Of a stretch of 49,054 bases of DNA, positions 40,365-48,950 are shown piece by piece. Origin of the DNA: Cupriavidus yeoncheonensis (GTDB lineage: Bacteria > Pseudomonadota > Gammaproteobacteria > Burkholderiales > Burkholderiaceae); contig NZ_CAJPUY010000033.1 of NCBI RefSeq assembly GCF_905397275.1, forward strand, positions 1 through 49,054, given 5' to 3'. Each line of letters opens with the position of its first letter. Within the stretch, counting starts at the first letter, position 1. The notes below the pieces were generated by a model that saw only the letters and a program-made list of their open reading frames with translations, was not told the origin of the DNA and did not search any database. The position numbers and the translations under genes were made by a program.

Positions 40365-41525
40365 ATGCTGTACACCGAAGACCACCGCAACATCATGGAC
40401 AGCATTCGCCGCTTCGTGTCGGCGGAGATCGATCCGCACGTCGATGAATGGGAAGCCGCCGAGATCTTCCCGGCGCATGATCTGTTCAAGAAGATGGGGG
40501 ACCTGGGCTTCCTGGGCATCACCAAGCCGGTCGAATACGGCGGCCTGGGACTCGACTTCTCCTACGCCGTCGCCGCGGCCGAGGCGCTGGGCTATGCGCG
40601 CGCGCAGGGCATCGGCATGGGCGTTGGCGTGCAGACCGACATGGCCACGCCGGCGCTGACCGCGTTCGGCTCCGACGCGCTCAAGCGCGAATTCCTGGCG
40701 CCGGCCATTGCCGGCGACATGGTGTGCTCGATCGGCGTATCGGAAGCCGGAGCCGGGTCCGATGTGGCGTCGCTCAAGACGCGCGCGCGCCGCGACGGCG
40801 ACGACTACGTCATCAGCGGCTCCAAGATGTGGATCACCAACGGCACACAGTCCGACTGGATCTGCCTGCTGTGCAACACCTCCGAAGGCCCGGTGCACAA
40901 GAACAAGTCCCTGATCGTGGTCCCGCTCAAGGAAAACGGCAAGCGCGTGAAGGGCGTCGAAGTGCAGAAGATCAAAAAGTTCGGCATGTGGTGCTCGGAC
41001 ACCGCGCAGATCTTCTTCGACGACGTGCGCGTGCCGGTGCGCAACCGCATCGGCGAAGAGGGCATGGGCTTCATCTACCAGATGAAGCAGTTCCAGGAAG
41101 AGCGCCTGAACGGCGCCGCGCGCCGCCTGGCCTGCACCGCGCTGATCGAAGAGACCGCCGAGTACCTGCGTCAGCGCATCGCCTTCGGCAAGCCGCTGCT
41201 GGACAACCAGTTCATCCAGTTCAAGCTGGCCGAACTCAAGACCGAAATGGAGGCGCTGCGCGCGCTGGTCTATGTGGCCACGCAGACCTATATCAACGGC
41301 GGCGAGGTGACCGAGCTGGCTTCGATGGCCAAGCTCAAGGCCGGACGCCTGTCGCGTGAAGTGGCGGACTGGTGCATGCAGTTCCAGGGCGGCATGGGCT
41401 ACACGTGGGACAACCATGCGTCGCGCGCCTACCGTGACTTCCGCCTTGGCTCCATCGGCGGCGGTGCCGACGAGGTGATGCTGCAGGTCATCGCCAAGCA
41501 GATGGGCCTGATGTCGCGCGGCTGA
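40365..41525 (+). CDS. atuD: Acyl-CoA dehydrogenase, AtuD-like (citronellyl-CoA type)
   Basis: The 386-residue protein has the full acyl-CoA dehydrogenase fold: VSEAGAGSDVASLKT (substrate/FAD), MWITNGTQSDWICLL, and LNGAARRLACTALIEETAEY in the helical domain. Where many members carry the catalytic YEGT it has SIGGGADEV, so the base must come from another helix, as in isovaleryl- and long-chain enzymes; Glu in QEERLNG is the candidate. In the atu pathway this enzyme makes geranyl-CoA (cis-configured) from citronellyl-CoA. CTGGAGACCAGC precedes the ATG. Confidence 0.87.
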   Translation: MLYTEDHRNIMDSIRRFVSAEIDPHVDEWEAAEIFPAHDLFKKMGDLGFLGITKPVEYGGLGLDFSYAVAAAEALGYARAQGIGMGVGVQTDMATPALTAFGSDALKREFLAPAIAGDMVCSIGVSEAGAGSDVASLKTRARRDGDDYVISGSKMWITNGTQSDWICLLCNTSEGPVHKNKSLIVVPLKENGKRVKGVEVQKIKKFGMWCSDTAQIFFDDVRVPVRNRIGEEGMGFIYQMKQFQEERLNGAARRLACTALIEETAEYLRQRIAFGKPLLDNQFIQFKLAELKTEMEALRALVYVATQTYINGGEVTELASMAKLKAGRLSREVADWCMQFQGGMGYTWDNHASRAYRDFRLGSIGGGADEVMLQVIAKQMGLMSRG

Positions 41526-41558
41526 GCGCGTGACCGACAATTTCAACGACACACTGCC

Positions 41559-42416
41559 ATGCCAGACACCTCGCAGAACGACGGCGTGATCGTGCGCCGC
41601 GCCAACGGCGTGCTGTTCGCCACGCTGAATATCCCGGCCACGCGCAACGCGCTGGCGCCTGAAGTCGTGGCGGCGCTGGCCGCCGCCGTGGAGCAGGCTG
41701 AGTCCGATCCGGAGGTGCGTGCCCTGGTGCTGCGCGGCGCCGGCGGCATCTTCAGCGCCGGCGGCAACGTCGGCAACTTCCAGGCCCGACTACAGGCCCG
41801 ACTACAGGCCGATGCCAGCCAGGACGACCCGGTCGCCACGCGCAACCGCCAGTTCGGCTATTTCATGGAGCGCCTGTCGGTGCTGCCGGTGCCGGTGATT
41901 GCCGCCGTGGACGGCGCAGCCATGGGCGGCGGCATGGGCCTGGCGTGCGCGGCGGACATCGTGCTGGCCACGCGTGACGCGCGCTTCGCGCTGTCGGAGA
42001 CGACGCTGGGCATCATCGCCGCGCAGATCGCGCCGTTCGTGGTGCAGCGCCTGGGCGCCGTGGCCACGCGCCGGCTAGGGCTGACCGGCGAGCGTGTCAG
42101 CGGCCAGCCGGCGGTGGCCCTCGGCCTGGTCGATCAGTTGGCCGAGGACAGTGCCGAGCTGGACGCGCTGATCGCCGAATGGCTGACGCGCATCGGCCGC
42201 TGCGGGCCGCAGGCCAACCGCGTGTTCAAGACGCTGGTGGGCCGTTGTGGCCAGGAGCCGGTGGCGCCGCTGCTGGACGAGGCCTCGCGCCTGTTCGCGC
42301 AATGCATGCGGCGCGAAGGCGCCGAAGGCGTGGCGGCCTTCCGCGAGAAGCGCGACGTGAGCTGGGTGGCGCGCTTCGATGCCGACACCGTCCGCGCCGC
42401 GCAGGCCGTTGCCTGA
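41559..42416 (+). CDS. atuE: Enoyl-CoA hydratase/isomerase family protein, AtuE-like
   Basis: The 285-residue crotonase-fold protein shows both oxyanion-hole regions: FSAGGNVGNF near residue 67 and DGAAMGGGMGLACAADI near residue 118, with Glu in LSETTLGII. In terpenoid breakdown AtuE hydrates isohexenylglutaconyl-CoA. A 12-bp in-frame duplication encodes QARLQARLQA just after the first oxyanion loop. It lies 33 bp after atuD and 30 bp before atuF. A general enoyl-CoA hydratase role is the alternative. Confidence 0.83.
   Translation: MPDTSQNDGVIVRRANGVLFATLNIPATRNALAPEVVAALAAAVEQAESDPEVRALVLRGAGGIFSAGGNVGNFQARLQARLQADASQDDPVATRNRQFGYFMERLSVLPVPVIAAVDGAAMGGGMGLACAADIVLATRDARFALSETTLGIIAAQIAPFVVQRLGAVATRRLGLTGERVSGQPAVALGLVDQLAEDSAELDALIAEWLTRIGRCGPQANRVFKTLVGRCGQEPVAPLLDEASRLFAQCMRREGAEGVAAFREKRDVSWVARFDADTVRAAQAVA
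41781..41810 (+). repeat. In-frame 12-bp tandem duplication in atuE
   Basis: The unit CAGGCCCGACTA occurs twice and then in half (41781-41792, 41793-41804, 41805-41810). Identical copies at the DNA level suggest a recent slippage event that adds four residues (QARL) to the protein. Confidence 0.85.
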
Positions 42417-42446
42417 GCTTTCAAAGAGATTCACGGGACTTCCTCC

Positions 42447-44447
42447 ATGTCTGCTATCCGCCGACCCTTCCATACACTGCTTGTCGCCAATCGCGGCGAG
42501 ATTGCCGTGCGCATCATGCGCACCGCGCGCCGCCTCGGCCTGGCCACAGTGGCTGTCTATTCCGAGGCCGACAGGCATAGTCCGCATGTGGCCGCCGCGG
42601 ACCGCGCCGTCTGCATCGGCGCCGCCGCGCCACGCGAGTCGTACCTGAACATTGCGGCGATCCTTGACGCCGCGCGCAGGAGCGGTGCCGATGCCGTGCA
42701 TCCGGGCTACGGCTTCCTGGCCGAGAATGCCGAATTCGCCGAAGCCGTGGTGGCGGCCGGGCTGGTCTTCGTCGGTCCGCCGGCGCAGGCGATCCGCGCC
42801 ATGGGCAACAAGGCCGAGGCCAAGCGGCTGATGCTGGCCGCCGACATGCCCTGCGTGCCCGGCTACCAGGGCACCGCGCAGGACGACGCCACGCTGCTGG
42901 CGCAGGCGGGCCAGATCGGCTACCCGTTGATGGTCAAGGCCGCCGCCGGCGGTGGGGGCCGTGGCATGCGGCTGGTGCGCGATGCCGCAGGCCTGCCGGC
43001 GGCGCTGGCCAGTGCCCGCTCCGAAGCGGAGACCGCGTTCGGCTCGGGCGAACTGATCCTGGAGCGCGCCGTGATTGCGCCGCGCCACGTGGAAATCCAG
43101 GTGTTCGCCGACACCCACGACCATGCGATCCACCTCGGCGAACGCGACTGCTCGGTGCAGCGCCGCCACCAGAAGGTCATCGAAGAGGCGCCGTCGCCGG
43201 CAGTCGGCCCCGCGCTGCGCGCGCGCATGGGAGACGCCGCGGTGCGCGCCGCGCGCGCAATCGGCTACGTCGGCGCGGGCACCATGGAGTTCCTGCTCGA
43301 CGCCGATGGCAACTTCTACTTCATGGAAATGAACACGCGCCTGCAGGTCGAGCACGCGGTCACCGAAGCGATCACCGGGTTCGACCTGGTCGAGTGGCAG
43401 TTGCGCGTGGCGGCCGGCGAACCGCTCCCGGTCACGCAGGACGAAGTGCAACTGAACGGCCACGCGATCGAAGTGCGGCTCACCGCCGAAGACGTCCCCG
43501 CCGGCTTCCTGCCGCAAGGCGGCCCGCTGCTGCGCTGGCGTCCGCCGGTCCCGGGCCGCGACGTGCGCGTGGACCACGCGCTGGAAGAGGGCGGCGCCAT
43601 TCCGACGCACTATGACTCGATGGTCGCCAAGCTGGTGGCGCACGGCGCCGACCGCGAAGAGGCGCGGCGCAAGCTGCTGCGCGCCGTGGAAGATTGCGTG
43701 CTGCTGGGCGTGCCGTCCAACCAGTCTTTCCTGGCCGACTGCCTGGCAAGTCCGGCCTTTGCGGGCAACGACGTCCACACCGGCTTTGTCGAGGCCCATA
43801 TGCAGGCCGCGCTCCAGCCCACGGTGCCTGCGCCGCACGTGGCGGCGAGCGCCGCTCTGGTAGCCGCCGGCGTGCTGGACGGTGGCAGCCAGCCGGCCGC
43901 GCTGGCACGCACGGCGTCCAGCATCGCGCTGGATGCGGCGGGGCAGTCGTGGCAGGCCTCGCTGCACGCCGGGAGCGACGGCTGGCATGTCAGCCTGCGC
44001 GAGTGTGATGGCGATGCGCCGGCCGAAACATGCGTGGTGCGCGTGCTGCGTGCCGACCCGCAGGCCGGCACCGCGCTGGTGGAGTGCGACGGCGTCGCGT
44101 ATCCGCTGGTGTTCGCCGCGGACAAGCATGCGCTGCACCTGTTCCAGGCCGGCCGCGCATGGAAGTTCCAGCGCCATGACCCGCGCCGCCGGCGCGACGC
44201 CGGCGCTGCCGACGGCCTGCTGCAGGCGCCGCTGACCGCGCGCATCGTGGCCGTGCACGTCGCCGAGGGCGAGCGCGTGGCAGCCGGCCAGCCGCTGGTG
44301 GTGCTGGAAGCCATGAAGATGGAGCACATCATTGCCGCGCCATTCGCGGGCGTGGTGGCTGAACTGGCCGCACGCACAGGCGGGCAAGCCAGCGCCGGGG
44401 CGCTGCTGGCCCGTGTGGAAGCGGACGCAGACAAGGAGACCGCATGA
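42447..44447 (+). CDS. atuF: Acyl-CoA carboxylase biotin carboxylase/carrier (alpha) subunit, AtuF-like
   Basis: The 666-residue protein starts with a biotin carboxylase domain (FHTLLVANRGEIAVRIMRTA; VHPGYGFLAENAEFA; ATP-grasp KAAAGGGGRGMRLV; EMNTRLQVEHAVTE) to about residue 450. A middle linker of about 130 residues follows, and a C-terminal biotinyl domain with VLEAMKMEHIIAAP, where the Lys is biotinylated. With AtuC it would form the carboxylase complex. The stop overlaps the next ATG (ATGA), so atuA is coupled to it. Confidence 0.88.
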   Translation: MSAIRRPFHTLLVANRGEIAVRIMRTARRLGLATVAVYSEADRHSPHVAAADRAVCIGAAAPRESYLNIAAILDAARRSGADAVHPGYGFLAENAEFAEAVVAAGLVFVGPPAQAIRAMGNKAEAKRLMLAADMPCVPGYQGTAQDDATLLAQAGQIGYPLMVKAAAGGGGRGMRLVRDAAGLPAALASARSEAETAFGSGELILERAVIAPRHVEIQVFADTHDHAIHLGERDCSVQRRHQKVIEEAPSPAVGPALRARMGDAAVRAARAIGYVGAGTMEFLLDADGNFYFMEMNTRLQVEHAVTEAITGFDLVEWQLRVAAGEPLPVTQDEVQLNGHAIEVRLTAEDVPAGFLPQGGPLLRWRPPVPGRDVRVDHALEEGGAIPTHYDSMVAKLVAHGADREEARRKLLRAVEDCVLLGVPSNQSFLADCLASPAFAGNDVHTGFVEAHMQAALQPTVPAPHVAASAALVAAGVLDGGSQPAALARTASSIALDAAGQSWQASLHAGSDGWHVSLRECDGDAPAETCVVRVLRADPQAGTALVECDGVAYPLVFAADKHALHLFQAGRAWKFQRHDPRRRRDAGAADGLLQAPLTARIVAVHVAEGERVAAGQPLVVLEAMKMEHIIAAPFAGVVAELAARTGGQASAGALLARVEADADKETA

Positions 44448-46243
44448 CCAATACCGCCAGGACCATCCGCATCGGCGGCGCCTCGGGCTTCTGGGGCGAT
44501 TCCGCTATCGCCACGCCGCAGTTGCTGACAGTGCCGGACATGCAATACCTGGTCTACGACTACCTGGCCGAAACCACCATGTCGATCCTGGCGCGCGCCC
44601 GCGCCAGGGACCCGGCGCTGGGCTATGCCACGGATTTCGTGAGCGCCGCCATGGCGCCGAACCTTGGCGAGATCCTGCGCCGCGGCATCCGCGTGGTCGC
44701 CAATGCCGGTGGCCTGAATCCCGAAGCCTGCCGCGACGCGCTGCTGAAGGCGGCTGCGCAACAGGGCCTGTCGCCGCGCATCGCCGTGGTGACGGGCGAC
44801 GACGTGCAGGCGCAGTTCGCGCAATGGTGCGCGCAGGGCCTCACGGACCTGGCCGGCCAGCCGGTGCCGACCACGGAGCCGTGGTCCGCCAATGTCTACA
44901 CCGGTGCGCAAGGCATTGCGCGGGCGTTGGGGCTCGGGGCGGACATCGTCATCGCCGGACGCTGCGTGGACAGCGCGGTGGTGGTCGGCGTGCTGGCCCA
45001 CGAGTTTGAATGGGACTGGACCGACTGGGACCGCCTGGCCGCCGGGACGCTGGCCGGCCATGTCATCGAGTGCGGCGCGCAGGCCACGGGCGGGCTGTTC
45101 ACGGACTGGCAGCGCGTGCCGGACTGGGACCGCATGGGCTACCCCGTGATCGACTGCGCGCACGACGGGAGCTTCCTGCTGAGCAAGCCGGACGGGACCG
45201 GGGGACTGGTTGACCCGGCAGCCGTGGCGGAGCAGGTCTTGTATGAGGTGGGCGATCCCGCCAACTACCTGATGCCCGACGTGACCTGCGACTTCCGCGC
45301 GGTGCGCACCGAACTGGCCGCGCCTGGCCAGGTACGCGTGTCGGGCGCGCGCGGCCGGGCGCCCGGCAGCCATTACAAGGGCAACGCGACCTGGCAGGAC
45401 GGCTACCAGATCAGCCTGATGATGGCGATCCGTGGCATCGATGCCCCCGCCAAGGCGCGCCGCACGGCCGATGCGCTGCTCGCGCGCACGCGCGGCATGC
45501 TGGCCGCGCGCGGCCTGCCGGACTACAGCGAGACCATCGTCGAGCTGCTCGGCTGTGAATCGCAATACGGGCCGCATGCGCGCGACCTGCCCACGCGCGA
45601 GGTGGTCCTGCGCATCGGCGCGCGCCATGATCAGGCCAAGGCGCTGGGCTTCCTGCAGCGCGAGTGCTCGTCGGCCGGCACCTCGATGGCGGCGGGCACG
45701 CGTTCGTCGTTCTCGGGCCGCGTCGACATCCAGTCCGTGGTGAAGGTCTTTTCCTTCCTGGTGCCGAAGGCCGATGTGCCGATGCGCGTGGCGTTCGAGG
45801 GCGGCGAGATCGTCCTGGCCAAGGCCGCGCTGTGCGGCGACGAGGCAGCGCCCGAGGCCATCGATATTCCCGCGCTGCCGCCGGTGCCTGACGGGCCCCG
45901 CGTGGAGCGCCCGCTGGTCGCGCTGGCCTGCGCCCGCAGCGGCGACAAGGGCGACGACGAGAACATCGGCGTGATCGCGCGCCGGCCGGAGTACCTGGCG
46001 CTGTTGCGCGAACAGCTTACGCCGCGGGCCGTGCGCGCGTATTTCGCCCATCTCGTGCAGGGCGAGGTCGAGCGCTTCGAGGTGCCGGGGCTCAATGCGC
46101 TGAACTTCCTGATGCATGGCGCGCTGGGGGGCGGCGGTGTCGCGAGTCTGCGCTCCGACCCGCTTGGCAAGAGCTACGCGCAGATGCTGCTGGATTTTCC
46201 GCTTTCCGTCCCGCAGGGCTGGGCGCAGGACTTGAGCCACTGA
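44444..46243 (+). CDS. atuA: AtuA-like protein (DUF1446 with C-terminal AtuA ferredoxin-fold domain)
   Basis: The 599-residue protein carries the DUF1446 domain (about 1-450: IRIGGASGFWGDS, LVYDYLAETTMSIL, VVANAGGLNPEA, GRCVDSAVVVGVLAHEF) and a C-terminal domain of about 100 residues (LVALACARSGDKGDDENIGV … FAHLVQGEVERFEVPGLNALN) found in AtuA proteins. AtuA is needed for acyclic terpenoid utilisation in Pseudomonas, but its reaction is not settled. Its coupling to atuF places it in the same pathway. It is the strongest marker that this operon is atu-like. Confidence 0.87.
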   Translation: MTNTARTIRIGGASGFWGDSAIATPQLLTVPDMQYLVYDYLAETTMSILARARARDPALGYATDFVSAAMAPNLGEILRRGIRVVANAGGLNPEACRDALLKAAAQQGLSPRIAVVTGDDVQAQFAQWCAQGLTDLAGQPVPTTEPWSANVYTGAQGIARALGLGADIVIAGRCVDSAVVVGVLAHEFEWDWTDWDRLAAGTLAGHVIECGAQATGGLFTDWQRVPDWDRMGYPVIDCAHDGSFLLSKPDGTGGLVDPAAVAEQVLYEVGDPANYLMPDVTCDFRAVRTELAAPGQVRVSGARGRAPGSHYKGNATWQDGYQISLMMAIRGIDAPAKARRTADALLARTRGMLAARGLPDYSETIVELLGCESQYGPHARDLPTREVVLRIGARHDQAKALGFLQRECSSAGTSMAAGTRSSFSGRVDIQSVVKVFSFLVPKADVPMRVAFEGGEIVLAKAALCGDEAAPEAIDIPALPPVPDGPRVERPLVALACARSGDKGDDENIGVIARRPEYLALLREQLTPRAVRAYFAHLVQGEVERFEVPGLNALNFLMHGALGGGGVASLRSDPLGKSYAQMLLDFPLSVPQGWAQDLSH

Positions 46244-46295
46244 TTGACAGAAACCGAAGCGCCGGCAACAGGCGCCCATCCGACAAGGAGGAGAC

Positions 46296-47294
46296 ATGAC
46301 GCAATACAAGCCCAGCGGGCGCATCCGCAGGCTGCTGGGGATGAGCGTGCTCGCCGGACTGATCGCCGGCGCGGTGCCGGCCATCGCGCAGGGCGACGGC
46401 TGGCCGAACCGTCCGGTGCGCGTGGTCGTGCCGTACACGCCGGGCGGCGTTTCCGATGCCGTCACGCGGCTCGTGATGCAGAAACTGTCCGAGCGCATCG
46501 GCCAGCCGGTGGTGGTGGAAAACCGCCCCGGCGCCAATGGCATGATCGGCTCGGACAACGTGGCCAAGTCCGCGCCGGACGGCTACTCGCTGCTGGTCGT
46601 GGTGGCGGGGCACGCGATCAACCCGAGCCTGTATCCGCGCATGAGCTACGATCCGGTCAGAGACCTGACCGGCGTCAGCCTGATCGGCCGCATTCCGTTG
46701 CTGCTGGTGTCGAGCGCGCAGCTGCCGCCCACCAACGTGAAGGAACTCGTGAGCTGGGGCAAGGCCCATCCGGACAAGATGACCTTTGCCTCGAGCGGCA
46801 ACGGCTCGGGTGCCCACCTGGCCGGCGAACTCTTCGCGCAGACCACGGGCGTGAAAATGGTCCACGTGCCATACAAGGGGATTTCGCCGGCGCTGCCCGA
46901 CCTGTTCTCGGGGCAGGTGGCCATCATCTTCGACTCGGTGCAGACCATGATGCCGCAGGTGAAGGCGGGCAAGGTGCGCGCGCTGGCGATCTCCAGCCCC
47001 ACGCGCTGGCCGGCCGCGCCGGACGTGCCGACCATGGCCGAGGCGGGCTATCCGTCCGTGACGGCCAGCAGCTGGATCGGTCTGATCGCGCCGGCCAAGA
47101 CGCCGCCCGCAGTGCTGGCGAAGATCTCCGCGGAGATGGATGCCGTGCTGCGCCAGCCGGACGTCCGGACCCGCCTGATCGACTACGGTATCGATCCGGT
47201 TGGCGGCAAGGCCGAGCAGTTCCAGGCCTTCATCAAGGAGGAATCGGTACGCTGGGGCGAGGTGGTGAAGAAGGGCGGCGTGAAGGTGGAGTGA
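46296..47294 (+). CDS. Bug-type periplasmic solute receptor in the atu-like operon
   Basis: The 332-residue protein has a signal peptide (ending near VPAIAQG) and the Bug layout: WPNRPVRVVVPYTPGGVSDA, NRPGANGMIGSDNVAKSAPD, SYDPVRDLTGVSLI and a final RWGEVVKKGGVKVE helix. A perfect AAGGAGGAG sits before its ATG, 52 bp after atuA. As the last gene of a branched-acid catabolic operon it may capture the operon's substrate, for example an isoprenoid acid. No transporter membrane genes accompany it. Confidence 0.9.
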   Translation: MTQYKPSGRIRRLLGMSVLAGLIAGAVPAIAQGDGWPNRPVRVVVPYTPGGVSDAVTRLVMQKLSERIGQPVVVENRPGANGMIGSDNVAKSAPDGYSLLVVVAGHAINPSLYPRMSYDPVRDLTGVSLIGRIPLLLVSSAQLPPTNVKELVSWGKAHPDKMTFASSGNGSGAHLAGELFAQTTGVKMVHVPYKGISPALPDLFSGQVAIIFDSVQTMMPQVKAGKVRALAISSPTRWPAAPDVPTMAEAGYPSVTASSWIGLIAPAKTPPAVLAKISAEMDAVLRQPDVRTRLIDYGIDPVGGKAEQFQAFIKEESVRWGEVVKKGGVKVE

Positions 47295-47306
47295 GGGTGG
47301 AGTGAG
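47285..47306 (+). repeat. 11-bp tandem duplication across the receptor stop codon
   Basis: GGTGGAGTGAG is repeated exactly at 47285-47295 and 47296-47306; the first copy holds the stop codon. A second pair of related 15-mers (47314-47328 and 47347-47361, one mismatch) follows. It looks like local slippage with no evident function. Confidence 0.75.
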
Positions 47307-47361
47307 TGCGGGTCGCAAGCCTGGTTCGTGGCCCGCGCTCGATGGCCGCAAGCCCGGTTCG

Positions 47362-48294
47362 CTATAAATGATGTTCCGCGCCGGGCGATGCCTGCGGCGG
47401 CCGTGGCGGCGCCATGTCGGCGCTGCAGCTCGGCGATTCCGCATCATGCGTATGCGGCTGAAGCGCCCCCGGCACATTCCGGCTTTCGAGCCCGTCATGC
47501 GACAGCCACAGCGCGGTGGTACTGGCCGCCCGGTCGATCAGCTCGCCGCAGCGCGAGTAGTCGTAGGGTGAGATATCGAGCGGGCAAAGCGGCGGCACCA
47601 CGGAGATATGCGCGTGACTGCTCCAGTGCTGCAAGTCGTGGACGAGCTGGCGCGCGACGAGCAGCGAGAGCGCATTGAAAGCATGTTCCAGCGCCCCACG
47701 CGGCGGGCGCCGCTCGGAACACGTGAAGCCTGCGGGCAGTACGATCACGCGCGTGGCGCCGAGCCGGACTGCGGTCGAAACGGGGGTGTTGTTCGCCACG
47801 CCGCCGTCGATCAGCGTGCGTCCCTCGAACTGCACCGGCGGGAAGACGCCGGGTATGGCCGCACTGGCCAGCACCGCATCGACGATCGCTCCGCTGGAGA
47901 GCAGGACCTCCGCGCCGCTCTGCATGTCGGTTGCCACGACATGCAGCGGCAGTGTCGAGCTTTCCAGCCGCGCGTCGCCAAAATTGCGGCTCAGCAGCGT
48001 GCGCAGGCCGTATGCGTCCACCAGGTAGCCACGACTGCCGCCCAGCATGCCCAGTACGCTGCGCCACGACCACGGCATGATCTCCGTGCGGCGGATGGTG
48101 CGCCAGAGCTGTTCCAGCCGTGCCGCACCATCGCGCCCCGGGTTGCAGGCGAAGTAGGCGCCATTGATAGCCCCGGCCGAGGCCCCGATCACCAGGTCGG
48201 GGGTCAGGCCCGACGCGACCAGTTCCCGCAGCATGCCGACCTGGATCGCGCCCAGGCTGCCGCCACCGGCAAAGACGAAAGCGGTTTTTTCCAT
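47362..48294 (-). CDS. Patatin-like phospholipase
   Basis: The 310-residue protein has the patatin hydrolase signature: the glycine loop FVFAGGGSLGAIQVGML at residues 6-22, the nucleophile motif GASAG (Ser at about 39) and the catalytic Asp in DGGVANN near residue 167. Such enzymes are acyl hydrolases of membrane lipids or storage polymers. A Pro/His/Ser-rich tail of about 40 residues follows the catalytic domain. No signal peptide is seen. The ATG at 48294 was chosen because the glycine loop starts just after it. Confidence 0.88.
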   Translation of the reverse strand: MEKTAFVFAGGGSLGAIQVGMLRELVASGLTPDLVIGASAGAINGAYFACNPGRDGAARLEQLWRTIRRTEIMPWSWRSVLGMLGGSRGYLVDAYGLRTLLSRNFGDARLESSTLPLHVVATDMQSGAEVLLSSGAIVDAVLASAAIPGVFPPVQFEGRTLIDGGVANNTPVSTAVRLGATRVIVLPAGFTCSERRPPRGALEHAFNALSLLVARQLVHDLQHWSSHAHISVVPPLCPLDISPYDYSRCGELIDRAASTTALWLSHDGLESRNVPGALQPHTHDAESPSCSADMAPPRPPQASPGAEHHL

Positions 48295-48460
48295 GATATG
48301 GGTCCGGCGCATCCCCGCGCGGGCTGGTTGAAGTCGTCCTGAGTAAAGCTTAGGCGACATCAGCGACATCGGGGCGAGTGGTGCGACTGGCCGCGCAGAA
48401 AACCAGGGGCAGGTAGCTTTCGAATCGGCTTCACGGATACAGGTCGGGAAACCGCGATCG

Positions 48461-48480
48461 GGTCAATTGCGCAATTAACC
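48461..48480. promoter_or_regulatory. 20-bp palindromic site
   Basis: GGTCAATTGCGCAATTAACC is symmetrical except for one base pair in each half (C/A). The centre AATTGCGCAATT is a perfect 12-bp palindrome. It lies between divergently read patatin and fliD genes and looks like a dimer-binding operator. Confidence 0.45.
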
Positions 48481-48667
48481 GACAGGAAAATGCTCGCAAC
48501 TTTAAGGCGACCTTCGGTCGCACCGGGACCGGCATGGCGAGGGAATATGTATGGCATGTGGCACTTGCATACATACCAAAGCACTTGCAAAGCCTCTGCT
48601 TTGTATCGAAGCCGACAAGATTTCGCTGAGACGAGGTATCAACCGCGACCCAAAAATTACGGCCCAT

Positions 48668-48696
48668 TAAATGGGGTGCGAAATGTCGCCAATTGA
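48668..48696 (+). promoter_or_regulatory. Candidate flagellar sigma-28 promoter of fliD
   Basis: TAAA (48668-48671), a 16-bp gap and GCCAAT (48688-48693) resemble the sigma-28 pattern TAAA-N15-GCCGATAA, one base too long and imperfect in the -10. It lies about 100 bp upstream of the fliD ATG. Confidence 0.3.
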
Positions 48697-48950
48697 CGAG
48701 AGTTCGTCGCTGGAGGCGCTGCTATGGTGGCTCGCGGCCACGGTGAGGCTTACCCGGCCGCGTCCCCATCTTCAAGCTAATCGTTCCAGGAACACGCATG
48801 ACAACCATCTCGAATCTGGGCGTCGGCTCTGGTCTCGACCTGAGTTCCCTGCTGGATCAGCTCTCGGCGTCCGAACAGGCGCCGCTGACGGCTATCCAGG
48901 ACCAGGAAACCAGCTACTCGACCAAGCTTTCCGCCTATGGCCAGCTCTCA

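Larger units (their letters stand above)
48295..48797. other. Non-coding region before fliD
   Basis: This 503-bp gap has an AT-richer core (about 48420-48700). It holds a 20-bp dyad at 48461-48480, a small hairpin (GCGACC-TTC-GGTCGC at 48507-48521), a direct repeat of GCACTTGCA at 48561 and 48581, and a sigma-28-like promoter at 48668. I see no protein-coding gene in it. Confidence 0.5.

Noticed and set aside
42075..44387. Minus-strand open frame of 770 codons over atuE and atuF
   Set aside because: Antisense shadow with low-complexity His/Arg/Gly content.
43610..46567. Minus-strand open frame of 985 codons over atuF, atuA and the receptor
   Set aside because: Shadow of three conserved genes; no domain or motif of its own.
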